Assembly: GCF_008001015.1 (NCBI RefSeq)
Contig: NZ_CP042862.1
Coordinates: forward strand, 3,100,001-3,164,000
Length of the DNA stretch: 64,000 nt
From: Serinicoccus profundi
GTDB lineage: Bacteria; Actinomycetota; Actinomycetes; Actinomycetales; Dermatophilaceae
Direction of reading: 5' to 3'
Made by a program: the position numbers and the translations under genes. The notes under the pieces were generated by a model that saw only the letters and a list, made by a program, of their open reading frames with translations, had not been told where the DNA came from and did not search any database. The first letter of the stretch is position 1, and every line of letters starts with the position of its first letter. This document shows, piece by piece, positions 9,853 to 18,556 of the stretch.

Positions 9853-11154
9853 ATGCCGGCGCGCACCTGTGGCATCGCCGCGTCACGGCGCATCGGCTCG
9901 TCGCGGCGCGGCATAGCCGCAGCGGTCGTGGCGGCCGGGGCGCTGGCTGTCGGCGCGTGCAGCGACGTGGAGCGCGCCCCGGAGACGTCGCCCGCGCAGC
10001 CGATCACCACGCAGAGGGAGGACTCGGCCACGGCCACCTCCTCCGCGCCGACCGCGGTGCCCATGCCGACCCCGAGCGGTCCCGCGCCCGGCTCGTGCCT
10101 CGCCCTGGCGCAGGAGCTGGACCCGGCCGAGCAGGTGGGGCAGCTCTTCATGCTGGGGGTGAGCACCGAGTCTGGCCTCACCCCGCAGGTCGCCGAGGTG
10201 CTGGCCACGACCTCGACCGGGCAGGTCCTGCTCCTCGGTGACACCCAGGCCGGGGTCGAGGGCGTCCGCGCCCTGACCGACGACCTGCGCACCGCCGACG
10301 ACCAGCCCAAGGGCCTGGGGCTGCTCGTCGCGGTCGACCAGGAGGGCGGCCAGGTCCAGCGGCTGCGCGGCCCCGGCTTCGACCGCATACCGGCGGCGAT
10401 CGAGCAGGCCCAGCTCGCCGATGACGAGCTGCGCGCGGCCGCCGAGGTCTGGGGTGAGCAGCTACGGGCTGCGGGTGTCGACCTCGACCTGGCACCGGTC
10501 GCCGGGGTGGTCCCGCCGGAGTTCGCGGGCCGCAACGAGCCGATCGGCGTGCTGGGACGCCACTACGGCCCGGACGCGGCGACCGCCGCGCCGAAGGCGG
10601 TCGCGGTGGCCGAGGGTCTGCAGCGGGCCGGCCTGGGCACCAGCGCCAAGCACTTCCCTGGCCTGGGCCGGGTGGAGGGCAACACCGACTTCGCCGCCGA
10701 CGTCGTCGACACCGACACCACCCGCGACGACCCAGAGCTGGTCGCGTTCGCCGAGGTGATCGAGGCAGGGGTGTCCTCGGTCATGGTGGGCACGGCGGTC
10801 TACGACCTCATCGACCCCGGGGTACCAGCGGCCTTCTCACCCGTGGTCATCGAGGAGATGCTGCGCGGTGACCTCGACTTCGACGGCGTCGTGATCTCCG
10901 ACGACCTGGGCGCCGCGGCGCAGGTCCAGTCGGTCGCCCCAGGTGAGCGCGCCACCGGCTTCCTGCGCGCCGGCGGTGACGTGGTCATCAACGGCGACCC
11001 CACGATCCATACCGCGATGGTCGAAGCAACCGTGGCGCTGGTCGAGGAGGACCCCGACATCGCTGACGAGGTCGAGGCGAAGACCGCGCGGGTGCTCGAC
11101 CTCAAGGCGAGCGTCGGCGACGGACTCGCGGACTGCGATCCCGCCCGCCGCTGA
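9853..11154 (+). CDS. GH3-family lipoprotein (NagZ-like N-terminal domain)
   Basis: A 433-residue secreted lipoprotein: a basic N-terminus, hydrophobic stretch and lipobox LAVGAC with Cys36, then a Ser/Thr/Pro-rich linker and a GH3 TIM-barrel. VAVDQEGGQVQRLRGPGF and SAKHFPGLG (about residue 264) mark the family; VISDDLGAAA (about residue 349) contains the expected nucleophile Asp. In NagZ enzymes the segment after KHFPGHG carries an Asp-Ser-His acid/base motif; here it reads GRVEGNTDF with no His, so N-acetylglucosaminidase activity is uncertain. The start ATG lies 28 nt after the phosphorylase stop and could share its transcript. Confidence 0.87.
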   Translation: MPARTCGIAASRRIGSSRRGIAAAVVAAGALAVGACSDVERAPETSPAQPITTQREDSATATSSAPTAVPMPTPSGPAPGSCLALAQELDPAEQVGQLFMLGVSTESGLTPQVAEVLATTSTGQVLLLGDTQAGVEGVRALTDDLRTADDQPKGLGLLVAVDQEGGQVQRLRGPGFDRIPAAIEQAQLADDELRAAAEVWGEQLRAAGVDLDLAPVAGVVPPEFAGRNEPIGVLGRHYGPDAATAAPKAVAVAEGLQRAGLGTSAKHFPGLGRVEGNTDFAADVVDTDTTRDDPELVAFAEVIEAGVSSVMVGTAVYDLIDPGVPAAFSPVVIEEMLRGDLDFDGVVISDDLGAAAQVQSVAPGERATGFLRAGGDVVINGDPTIHTAMVEATVALVEEDPDIADEVEAKTARVLDLKASVGDGLADCDPARR

Positions 11155-11256
11155 CCTCACTCGGCGAGGTCTGCCGACTCGACGGTCGCAGCCCGCCGCC
11201 GACCTGCGTCGGATCGACGCGGAGACGCGGTGACACGCACGACATAGGCTCCCCCC

Positions 11257-12039
11257 ATGGCGACCGGCAACGCACCCGCGGCGGGTCATGCGCTGGCCAT
11301 CCTCACCCTGCTCGCCCGGCACGCGACGCCGGTGGCGGCGGCGACGATCGCGCGGGAGCTGGGGCTGCCTCGCTCCTCCACCTACCACCTGCTCACGGTC
11401 CTCGTCGAGCAGGGGTATGCCGTGCACCTGCCCGAGGACCGGCGCTACGGCCTCGGTGTCGCCGCCTTCGAGCTGGGGTCGGCCTACACCCGTCAGGCGC
11501 CGCTGCAGCGCCTGGCCCGGCCGCGCCTGACCCGCCTCGCGGACGCGACCGGCCACAACGCCCACCTGGCGGTGCTGCACGGGCCGGATGTCCTCTACGT
11601 CGTGGAGGAACGGGTCGCCGGGCGACCCTCCCTGGTCACCGATGTGGGCGTGCGGCTGCCGGCGACCCTCACGGCCAGCGGCCTGGCGATCCTCGCGGCG
11701 TTACCCCCGGCGCAGGTGCGGGCGCTCTTCCCCGGTCGCGAGTCCTTCGTGCAGCGTCACGGGACCGGGGTGAGCTCACTGGTCGAGCTGCGGCGCGAGC
11801 TCTCGGCGACCCGGGCCAGGGGGTATGCCGTCGAGGACGGGCTCGTCACCCCCGGCCTGGCCTCCGTCGCCTCCGCGGTGCTCGACCACTCCGGCCACCC
11901 GGCCGCGGGCGTCGCGGTGACCTACCCGACGCAGGAGGATCTTGACGTCACCTCCCTCGTGAAGGCGGTCCGGGCCTCGGCCCGTGACCTGTCCGAACGC
12001 CTCGGTCACCGCGGCCACGGCCGCTCGCCGGTCGGCTGA
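11257..12039 (+). CDS. IclR-family transcriptional regulator
   Basis: A 260-residue regulator with an N-terminal winged helix (residues about 10-65: ALAILTLLARHATPV then ARELGLPRSSTYHLLTVL) and a C-terminal IclR effector domain (VTDVGVRLPATLTASGLAILAALP and the SVASAVLDHSGHPAAGVAVTYP block). IclR proteins usually control neighbouring catabolic genes, but no obvious target adjoins this one; the hut operon 7 kb away is a guess. Its 3' end overlaps the convergent gene at 12006 by 34 nt. Confidence 0.93.
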   Translation: MATGNAPAAGHALAILTLLARHATPVAAATIARELGLPRSSTYHLLTVLVEQGYAVHLPEDRRYGLGVAAFELGSAYTRQAPLQRLARPRLTRLADATGHNAHLAVLHGPDVLYVVEERVAGRPSLVTDVGVRLPATLTASGLAILAALPPAQVRALFPGRESFVQRHGTGVSSLVELRRELSATRARGYAVEDGLVTPGLASVASAVLDHSGHPAAGVAVTYPTQEDLDVTSLVKAVRASARDLSERLGHRGHGRSPVG

Positions 12040-12584
12040 AGCCGGATCCGTCGATCCTCGGCGACGACCACCGTGGAGGAGCGGATGGTCGGTGTGCTGC
12101 CGATGTGGTCGGTCCAGCTGAACAGGCTGGTATTCGACTCGTAGCGGACGATCCAGGCGTGGTCGACGGCGTTCTCCAGCCAGCAGTGATCGGTCAAGGA
12201 CCCGAAGAAGAGCGCGCTGATCCGATCCGCAGACACAGGCAGCTCGCACCGCCACGGGTGCTCCCGGCGGAGGTTCTCCCGATTGTCGAACACCAGCCAA
12301 TTCGCCGACACCTCCCGCTGGGCGCCATCGACATCGCTGAACCTCATGACCTCAGAGGCGGACCATCGGTCGGGCAGGATGGCACCGGCGGGTTCGTGAA
12401 GGACGAGACCGGTGAGGTGCGGGTGCCAGGACTTGACGAACTGGCCTCTCGAGAGCACCTCGAGGGTGACGACGCCCCGCCGGTCCTGGGTCATCGTCCA
12501 GGTCAGCGCGCCGTCCGTAGCACTGGCCACCGAGGAGGACCGACCGACGACCTTCGATCCCGTGAGCCAGCCCGGAAGATCCAT
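12006..12584 (-). CDS. Hypothetical protein at the end of the toxin locus
   Basis: A 192-residue soluble protein I do not recognise. It is rich in Trp and His (WTMTQD, SWHPHL, HCWLENAVDHAWIVRYES) with no signal or membrane segment. The ATG at 12584 has a strong GGGGGAGG ribosome site. It lies 28 nt after the first immunity-type gene on the same strand, so it is probably the last gene of the polymorphic-toxin operon; an accessory or second immunity role is inference. Its 3' end overlaps the convergent iclR-type gene by 34 nt. The whole locus from about 12 to 16 kb nearly lacks the GTATGC word common elsewhere. Confidence 0.7.
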   Translation of the reverse strand: MDLPGWLTGSKVVGRSSSVASATDGALTWTMTQDRRGVVTLEVLSRGQFVKSWHPHLTGLVLHEPAGAILPDRWSASEVMRFSDVDGAQREVSANWLVFDNRENLRREHPWRCELPVSADRISALFFGSLTDHCWLENAVDHAWIVRYESNTSLFSWTDHIGSTPTIRSSTVVVAEDRRIRLQPTGERPWPR

Positions 12585-12612
12585 GCTCAGGCCTCCCCCG
12601 CTCTTGGCGACA

Positions 12613-13107
12613 TCATTCCGACCTGAACCAGTTCCACCGACGGCGCGGCTGCTCCTCCGCCGTGCTTCTCGTGGCCGGTCCGCTCACCTGCTCGAGCTCC
12701 TCACAGTGCCGCTCGAGGTAATGGTGAACCTCATCCGCCCACGGGTCCTGGAGCGATGTCTCCGCCCGGACGAGGGTGTCGTGGTCGAACTCCACGCGCG
12801 GCTCGGGATCGTCGGCGTCGATCTCGACCCGCATGACGAGCCAACTGGTGTCGGCCTGATCCAGAGCCTCCAGCTGGAGCAGGTCTTGCAGCGGCTCGCT
12901 GGTCGGCTCGATGGACTCCTGCACCAAAGCTCCGCTGCGATCCCGAAAGACCACGACAGCTGGCGTCATAGTCGCGTCGAGAGACGCCTCCTCTGCCGAG
13001 TCGCCCAACTTGGCCCACCAGGTGACGATGCGCACCCAGCCTGTCGGCGCTGCATCGCGATACCGCTGAGCGAACTTGGTGAGCAGCGCGGCTGTCTCAT
13101 GGGTCAT
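12613..13107 (-). CDS. Immunity-type protein, paralog of the gene at 15451
   Basis: A 164-residue acidic protein whose ATG overlaps the toxin stop (ATGA), the classic position for a cognate immunity gene. It shares a pattern with the protein at 15451-15873: AQR(Y/F)xxxAPxGWxR, then a D-rich strand, then (E/D)PLxDLxxLE, WxVMxxE(I/V)DAD and a C-terminal helix. The pattern loosely recalls YezG/DUF600-type immunity proteins; this is a resemblance, not an identification. The C-terminus (EEQPRRRWNWFRSE) is basic and probably flexible. Expected role: bind and block the nuclease domain of the adjacent toxin in the producing cell. Confidence 0.75.
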   Translation of the reverse strand: MTHETAALLTKFAQRYRDAAPTGWVRIVTWWAKLGDSAEEASLDATMTPAVVVFRDRSGALVQESIEPTSEPLQDLLQLEALDQADTSWLVMRVEIDADDPEPRVEFDHDTLVRAETSLQDPWADEVHHYLERHCEELEQVSGPATRSTAEEQPRRRWNWFRSE

Positions 13108-15101
13108 GGGTTCTTCCTGTTCATGAAGCGGTAGGTGTTCTTGATGACGGTGCCATCTTTGTTCACAGTTTCCGTCACTACTCGGAAGACATCTGGCCGA
13201 ACCGACGTGTTGCCGTCGAAGTACACCGGCTCCATCCTGACCTTGACGTCTGCCACATCAGGATCACGTATCGCATCACGCAGCGACCGTTCCATCTTGG
13301 CGTAGCCGCTGTTGTTGAGGTTCTTCGTGCCGTCCGCGAGCGGTTTGCCGTTCCCGGGTACCACGTTGAGGCGGTTCGTCGGTCCGCCGAACCAGTGTCC
13401 GAGCAGGTGGAAGCCCACGTCGGTGTCGGCCGCCACTCCTGGTGTGTTGCCGATGTCCGTCTGCAGCTTGCTCCGGGTCGCCGAGCCCTCGGTGAGGGAA
13501 CCCTCGATCGCCTTCGTGCGTCCGAACTCGTCCGTCCTCCAGGTGATCCCGTTGTACTCGTAGCTGGCGTTGGGATGCGCCTTGTTCGCCGCGGCGTTGA
13601 AGCTCGCCTCATCGGTAAACTTCATCGAGGGCACATCGACCTTGCCGGCAAGCCCGTCCGCCTTCGCGACGCTCGGCATGGGGGCCCCGCCGATCGCGTC
13701 GTCGAGAACCTTCCCTCCGACCTCGTCGACGAACTTCGCCGCGTCACTGCCCTTGAAGACCTTCGTCCCCCATTTGGCCCCGGTGCCTCCCCAGCCGGCG
13801 AGAGGCACCATCGCGACAACCGTGAGGCTGCCGTTGACCACGTCGCCCTCGGCGTAGTACCACGCAGCGTTGATGCCGTCGATGGGCTCTCCGATGACGG
13901 GGACCAGGCCCAGCACGTCGAGGAAGAGGTGCCCTGCATCCGACCACCAGGGCTTGTCCTCGGTGCGCGCGAGGACCTCCTCCTCGAACGCCGTCGAGAC
14001 GAGTCTGACGTCCTCCCCCACAGTCAGGGAGTAGGTGCTACCCCCCTCGTAGGGAGTGATGGAACTGGCGAGCATGTCACCGGCGGCGGCACCGTCATCG
14101 ACCGGCCACTTTCGTTGAGTGAGGAGGTAGTCCACGAAGGAGGAGACCTCGTGCGACTCCCCATCCACCTCGACGGTCGTGCGGTCCGCCTCCTTCACCA
14201 GCCGCATCCCCGCCTCGGGGTCCTGGGCCACGGCCTGCAGCACGAGCGCCATCGGGTCGTAGGCCTCGGTGCCGTCCGGCAGTCGCGCCCCGAGGTAGCT
14301 GCCCATGGGATATGCACTCTGGTTCCACATCCCCTCGTGGCCGTCCTCCCCGGTCTCGTAGTCGTAGAGCGCCTGGGTCAGCTCGACGGTGAAGTCGCTC
14401 GACCACCGCCCCCGGGAGACCACCGCCGCGAGCCTGGACGCCTGACCGGGCGGGTCGGTCGTTGTGATGGCGTCGATCCACTGCTGGTTCCACCCCTCGG
14501 GCGGAGCGACGTCCCCCGTGCCCCGGGAGGCAAGGCCCATCGTCTCGCCCAACCCGCCCAGGAGGGCGTCATAGTCCTGCCGCCATTGCTCCAGGTCTTC
14601 CTGATAGTCCGGGTCCATCCCCGAGGCAGGGGGCGGGTGCCCCACCGTCATGATGGTGTTGGACAGATCCTCCAGGTCGGCCCGCTCGGCCAGTGCCTGC
14701 GCGAAGTAGGGGTCGTTCTTGCCCTCCGCGAGCAGGTCAAGGACCTCCTGCGGAATCTCCCCGCCCTCCTCGAGGTAGTCCGCGACCTTCTGCGCATCCG
14801 CCTCGACCTGCGCCTGGCTCTTGGTCGACACGTCGTCCTCGTCGAACTGCGCATACACCTGCACACCGGGGGTCGAGGCCTCGATCTGTTGCGCCAAAGC
14901 CAATCTCCGGCGCAGACCCCGGATCTCGTCGTCGGCCCAACTGAGCACGTCGTCCACCCGCGAGAGCGAGCCCGTGCCAAGCATCACCCCACTCAGGTTG
15001 CCGGAGACCGTGGACCGGTCCCCCGGAACGTCCGAGCGGACCTTCTCCACCCCCGCCACCAGATCGGTGAAGCCGGGGATGTGAATCGAACACACCGCCA
15101 T
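13104..15101 (-). CDS. Polymorphic toxin with C-terminal DNA/RNA non-specific endonuclease domain
   Basis: A 665-residue toxin. Residues 1-370 are a helical, acidic actinobacterial N-terminal region (MAVCSIHIPGFTDL; later SRGRWSSDFTVELTQAL). A pre-toxin linker with GHLFLDVLGLVPVIGEPIDG and a hydrophobic stretch follows at about 400-450. The C-terminal 140 residues match the Endonuclea_NS_2-type fold: YEYNGITWRTDEFGRTK, GFHLLGHWFGGPTNRLNVVPG and LNNSGYAKMERSL; the His of GFHLLG is the likely general base. The ATG at 15101 overlaps the upstream small gene's stop (TGATG), so an in-frame ORF start further upstream was not used. No signal peptide is seen; export with the WXG-like partner is inferred. 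Confidence 0.85.
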   Translation of the reverse strand: MAVCSIHIPGFTDLVAGVEKVRSDVPGDRSTVSGNLSGVMLGTGSLSRVDDVLSWADDEIRGLRRRLALAQQIEASTPGVQVYAQFDEDDVSTKSQAQVEADAQKVADYLEEGGEIPQEVLDLLAEGKNDPYFAQALAERADLEDLSNTIMTVGHPPPASGMDPDYQEDLEQWRQDYDALLGGLGETMGLASRGTGDVAPPEGWNQQWIDAITTTDPPGQASRLAAVVSRGRWSSDFTVELTQALYDYETGEDGHEGMWNQSAYPMGSYLGARLPDGTEAYDPMALVLQAVAQDPEAGMRLVKEADRTTVEVDGESHEVSSFVDYLLTQRKWPVDDGAAAGDMLASSITPYEGGSTYSLTVGEDVRLVSTAFEEEVLARTEDKPWWSDAGHLFLDVLGLVPVIGEPIDGINAAWYYAEGDVVNGSLTVVAMVPLAGWGGTGAKWGTKVFKGSDAAKFVDEVGGKVLDDAIGGAPMPSVAKADGLAGKVDVPSMKFTDEASFNAAANKAHPNASYEYNGITWRTDEFGRTKAIEGSLTEGSATRSKLQTDIGNTPGVAADTDVGFHLLGHWFGGPTNRLNVVPGNGKPLADGTKNLNNSGYAKMERSLRDAIRDPDVADVKVRMEPVYFDGNTSVRPDVFRVVTETVNKDGTVIKNTYRFMNRKNP

Positions 15102-15418
15102 CAGCGCATCCCCGCCATCTTCTGCCACCGGGTCTGCCACGCCGTCGACTCGACCCGCTCGGGTTGGCCGGCGATCGCGTCGTCGAAGTCCTCGATCACC
15201 TTGTCGCGCACTGTGCCCAGCGTCCGCTTGTGCTCGCTCAGCGCGCTGCCGAAGTCGTCCGCAGTCGTGCTCACCCAGCAGCCAGCCGACATCGCCCGGT
15301 CAGCCTTGTCCAAGGCCTCCTTGATGTCGTCCGCCGGGCTCACCGATCTGCTGCGAGCGGACTCCAACGCGTCCTTGTAGGCGTTGGGCACCATCGTGAC
15401 CTCGTCCTCACCCGCCAT
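15101..15418 (-). CDS. Small WXG100-like partner protein of the toxin
   Basis: A 105-residue helical protein (MAGEDEVTMVP) with a central CWVSTTADDFGSAL that sits where WXG100 proteins have their turn between two helices, and a C-terminal TAWQTRWQKMAGM. It directly precedes and is coupled to the toxin gene, as ESX/T7SS-type chaperone or co-secreted partners usually are. The ATG at 15418 is preferred over 15427 because the AGAGGGG ribosome site is then about 9 nt away. No ESX secretion genes are in the window, so the route is not demonstrated. Confidence 0.75.
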   Translation of the reverse strand: MAGEDEVTMVPNAYKDALESARSRSVSPADDIKEALDKADRAMSAGCWVSTTADDFGSALSEHKRTLGTVRDKVIEDFDDAIAGQPERVESTAWQTRWQKMAGMR

Positions 15419-15450
15419 GCTCCCCATACCCCTCTGTCAGTTTCGTGCGG

Positions 15451-15873
15451 TCAGTGCTGCGGACGTTCGCCGTGCTCGGCGACCCAGGTCGCCAGGTAGT
15501 TCTCGAAGCGGCCCATCGACTCCTCGTCGTGGATGCCCTGGCTCCGCTTGGCGGGGCCGTAGCCGAAGTGCGTCCGGAACGCGCCGTCCGCGTCGACCTC
15601 CAGGTCCATCACGCTCCACCGCTCCCCGCTCGCCGCCATGGCCTCGTTGAGCTCGGCGACCAGATCGTAGAGGGGCTCGTCGAAGTCGAACTGACCGACA
15701 CCCCAGCGGTCCTGGAGGTCGACGACCCCCAGGGTGACGTAGTTGAGGTGGACCGCACCGTCGACCTGGGTCGCCTCCCAGTTGCCGACGAGCCGGGCCC
15801 ACCCGGCCGGCGCGATCTCGACGAAGCGCTGCGCGATGGCGCGCACCGCCTCCTGCTGCTGGCTGGCCTCCAC
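15451..15873 (-). CDS. Immunity-type protein, second paralog upstream of the toxin
   Basis: A 140-residue acidic protein beginning VEASQQQEAVRAIAQRF from GTG 15873, which has an excellent GGGAGGGG ribosome site; the open frame continues upstream but into the promoter of the divergent transporter. It shares with the protein at 12613 the pattern AQRFxxxAPAGWxRLV, DEPLYDLVAELNE, WSVMDLEVDADG and a C-terminal helix. It is the first gene of the toxin operon (33 nt before the WXG-like gene). Two related immunity genes around one toxin suggest gene duplication, or an orphan immunity from a displaced toxin. Confidence 0.75.
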   Translation of the reverse strand: MEASQQQEAVRAIAQRFVEIAPAGWARLVGNWEATQVDGAVHLNYVTLGVVDLQDRWGVGQFDFDEPLYDLVAELNEAMAASGERWSVMDLEVDADGAFRTHFGYGPAKRSQGIHDEESMGRFENYLATWVAEHGERPQH

Positions 15874-15985
15874 GACCCACCCCTCCCGGTTGTCTGTGGC
15901 TCCACGATAACCATTCGTCCCGACATTCGCCCGGACGCGATACCGTCGCCCCACACCAGCGACGACGCAGACCAGGAGGTCCACC

Positions 15986-17284
15986 ATGGACGTGCTGTGG
16001 GGCATCGGCGGCATGGTCCTGCTCATCGGGCTGGGACTGGCGCTGTCCACCAACCGCAAGGCGGTGAACTGGCGCACCGTGCTCGCCGCGCTGGGGATTC
16101 AGGTCGCCTTCGGCATCATCGTCCTCTACTGGTCCTGGGGGCAGCAGGCCCTGGGGGCGGTGAGCCAGGGCGTCCAGGCCGTCATCAACACCTCCAACGC
16201 GGGCATCAGCTTCCTCTTCGGCCCCGTGCTGCCGCAGGGCGAGAACGCCGGGGTCGTCTTCGCCTTCCAGGTGCTCCCGGTCATCATCTTCTTCGCCTCG
16301 CTGACCGCCGTGCTCTACCACTTCAAGATCCTGCAGTTCGTGGTGGAGAACCTCGGGCGTGCGCTCGGCGCGGTCCTCGGCACCCGCAAGGCGGAGTCGG
16401 TCAACGCGGCCGCCAACATCTTCGTCGGCCAGACCGAGGCACCCCTGGTCATCCGGCCCTATCTGCGCGGCCTGAGCCGCTCCGGTCTCTTCGCCGTCAT
16501 GGTCGGTGGCCTCTCGACCGTCGCCGGCTCGGTGCTCGTCGGCTACTCCCTGCTCGGCGCCCCGCTGGAGTACCTCATCGCCGCGTCGTTCATGGCGGCA
16601 CCGGGGGCGCTGATGATGGCGAAGCTGGTGCTCCCAGAGGACGCTGAGGAGCCGCCGGAGGAGCGTCGCCGCCCGGATCGCATGGTCGCTGACCGGCCCG
16701 GGGAGGCCGACGCCGACAGCGACGCGGACGGCATACCTGATGAGGACGACGACCTCGACGGTATGGAGTACCGCAACGTCGTCGACGCCGCCGCCTCGGG
16801 CGCGGCGGACGGGCTCAAGCTCGCGCTCAACATCGGCGCCATGCTGCTCGCCTTCATCTCCCTCATCGCGCTCATCAACCTGCTCATCGGGACGGTCGGA
16901 GGGTGGTTCGGGGCGCCGGACGTCACCTTCGAGCAGCTCCTCGGCTACCTCTTCGCGCCGCTCATGACCGCGATCGGGGTGCCGTGGGCGGAGGCGACCG
17001 GCGCGGGCAGCTTCGTCGGGCAGAAGATCGTGGTCAACGAGTTCGTCGCCTTCTCCAACTTCGCGCCCACCATCGACGACTTCAGCCCCAAGACGGCCGC
17101 GATCGTGACCTTCGCCCTCACCGGCTTCGCCAACCTCGGCTCGCTGGGCATCCTGCTGGGCGGACTGGGGTCGCTGGTCAAGGACCGGCGGAGCGAGATC
17201 GCCGAGCTCGGCCTGCGCGCCGTCCTCGCCGCGACCCTGGCCAACCTCATGAGCGCGGCGATCGCCGGCATCCTCATCGGTTAG
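15986..17284 (+). CDS. nupC: Concentrative nucleoside transporter (CNT/NupC family)
   Basis: A 432-residue inner-membrane symporter. The CNT signature [13 protein letters not shown] lies at about residue 150, preceded by a run of hydrophobic segments, and the second half carries [13 protein letters not shown] and [21 protein letters not shown]. Between the halves, residues about 215-265 form a long acidic loop containing [18 protein letters not shown], which resembles a thrombospondin type 3 calcium-binding repeat and is unusual for the family. The ATG at 15986 follows CAGGAGG. Divergent from the toxin operon. Confidence 0.93.
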   Translation: MDVLWGIGGMVLLIGLGLALSTNRKAVNWRTVLAALGIQVAFGIIVLYWSWGQQALGAVSQGVQAVINTSNAGISFLFGPVLPQGENAGVVFAFQVLPVIIFFASLTAVLYHFKILQFVVENLGRALGAVLGTRKAESVNAAANIFVGQTEAPLVIRPYLRGLSRSGLFAVMVGGLSTVAGSVLVGYSLLGAPLEYLIAASFMAAPGALMMAKLVLPEDAEEPPEERRRPDRMVADRPGEADADSDADGIPDEDDDLDGMEYRNVVDAAASGAADGLKLALNIGAMLLAFISLIALINLLIGTVGGWFGAPDVTFEQLLGYLFAPLMTAIGVPWAEATGAGSFVGQKIVVNEFVAFSNFAPTIDDFSPKTAAIVTFALTGFANLGSLGILLGGLGSLVKDRRSEIAELGLRAVLAATLANLMSAAIAGILIG

Positions 17285-17392
17285 CGACCCGGCGACGGTG
17301 CGCGCCCCTGCCTCCACCGACGTCTACAGTGGACCGGTTGGGGTGAGGCCCTGACGCCGGAGATCCCGAACCGCCAGCGAGGAGTGCACGCG

Positions 17393-18505
17393 ATGGTCAA
17401 CGTCATGCTCGCGGGCGGCATCTCGATGGTCCTCGCGCTCCTGTGCACCCCGCTGTTCATCCGCTTCCTCGTCCGCCGTCGCTACGGGCAGTTCATCCGC
17501 GACGACCTGACCCACCACCACGTGAAGCGGGGCAAGCCGACGATGGGCGGCGCGGTGATCATCGGCGCCTCCCTCCTGGGCTACTTCGGCTCCCACGGCG
17601 TCGTGCTGCTGCTCGCCCTCACGGGTCTGCTCGACGTCACGGCCAGCCGCTTCTCCATCAATGCGCTGCTCGTGCTCTTCCTGCTCACCGGCCTGGGCGT
17701 CATCGGTTTCTTCGACGACTACACCAAGATCCGCAAGGAGCGAAGCCTCGGCCTCACGTCCGGCCAGAAGCTCGTCGGGCAGACCCTCATCACGGTCGTC
17801 TTCGCGCTCGCCGCGCTGCTCGTCACCGACGAGGAGGGTCGCTCACCGGCCTCGACCGCGATCTCGTTCGTGCGCGACACCCCGCTGGACCTGGCCTTCG
17901 CGGGGCCGGTGGTGGGGCTGCTCCTCTTCCTGCTGTGGTCCAACCTGCTCATCACGGGCGCGTCCAACGGGGTCAACATCACCGACGGTCTCGACGGGCT
18001 GGCGACCGGGGCCTGCACGATGGTGTTCGGCGCCTACACCGTCATCGCGATGTGGCAGCACAACCAGAGCTGTGGCATCGCCCCGGGGTCGAACTGCTAC
18101 TCGATCAGCAACGCCATCGACCTGGCCGTCGTCGCCGCCGCGATCTCGGGCGCCTGCGCCGGGTTCCTATGGTGGAACGCCTCGCCTGCGTCGATCATCA
18201 TGGGCGACACCGGCTCGCTCTCGCTGGGAGCGGCGCTGGCAGGTATGGCGATCCTCACGCATACCCAGCTGCTCCTGGTCATCCTCGGCGGGCTCTTCGT
18301 CATCATCACGGCCTCGGTGATCATCCAGGTCATCAGCTTCAAGCTCACGCGCAAGCGGGTCTTCCGGATGGCTCCGCTGCACCACCACTTCGAGCTGCTG
18401 GGATGGGCCGAGATCACCATCGTCATCCGCTTCTGGATCGTCGCCGGCATCTGCGTGGCGGCCGGGCTGGGCCTGTTCTACGCCGAGTGGGTCGTCAGCC
18501 TCTGA
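17393..18505 (+). CDS. mraY: MraY-type phospho-N-acetylmuramoyl-pentapeptide transferase
   Basis: A 370-residue multi-pass membrane enzyme (about ten hydrophobic segments) that transfers phospho-MurNAc-pentapeptide to undecaprenyl phosphate. All family motifs are present: HHVKRGKPTMGG near residue 43, IGFFDDYTKI (catalytic Asp pair) near residue 105, SNGVNITDGLDGLATG near residue 190, MGDTGSLSLGA, and the cytosolic PLHHHFELLGW. The ATG at 17393 has GAGGAG eight nt upstream; GTG 17384 would add three residues. The neighbours are not murF, murD or ftsW, so this copy is outside a dcw cluster and may be a second MraY. Confidence 0.93.
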   Translation: MVNVMLAGGISMVLALLCTPLFIRFLVRRRYGQFIRDDLTHHHVKRGKPTMGGAVIIGASLLGYFGSHGVVLLLALTGLLDVTASRFSINALLVLFLLTGLGVIGFFDDYTKIRKERSLGLTSGQKLVGQTLITVVFALAALLVTDEEGRSPASTAISFVRDTPLDLAFAGPVVGLLLFLLWSNLLITGASNGVNITDGLDGLATGACTMVFGAYTVIAMWQHNQSCGIAPGSNCYSISNAIDLAVVAAAISGACAGFLWWNASPASIIMGDTGSLSLGAALAGMAILTHTQLLLVILGGLFVIITASVIIQVISFKLTRKRVFRMAPLHHHFELLGWAEITIVIRFWIVAGICVAAGLGLFYAEWVVSL

Positions 18506-18556
18506 TCCGGCGGCTCGCCTGCTGCCCTGTCGGTGGGGCGCGTTAGGTTGAGTCGC

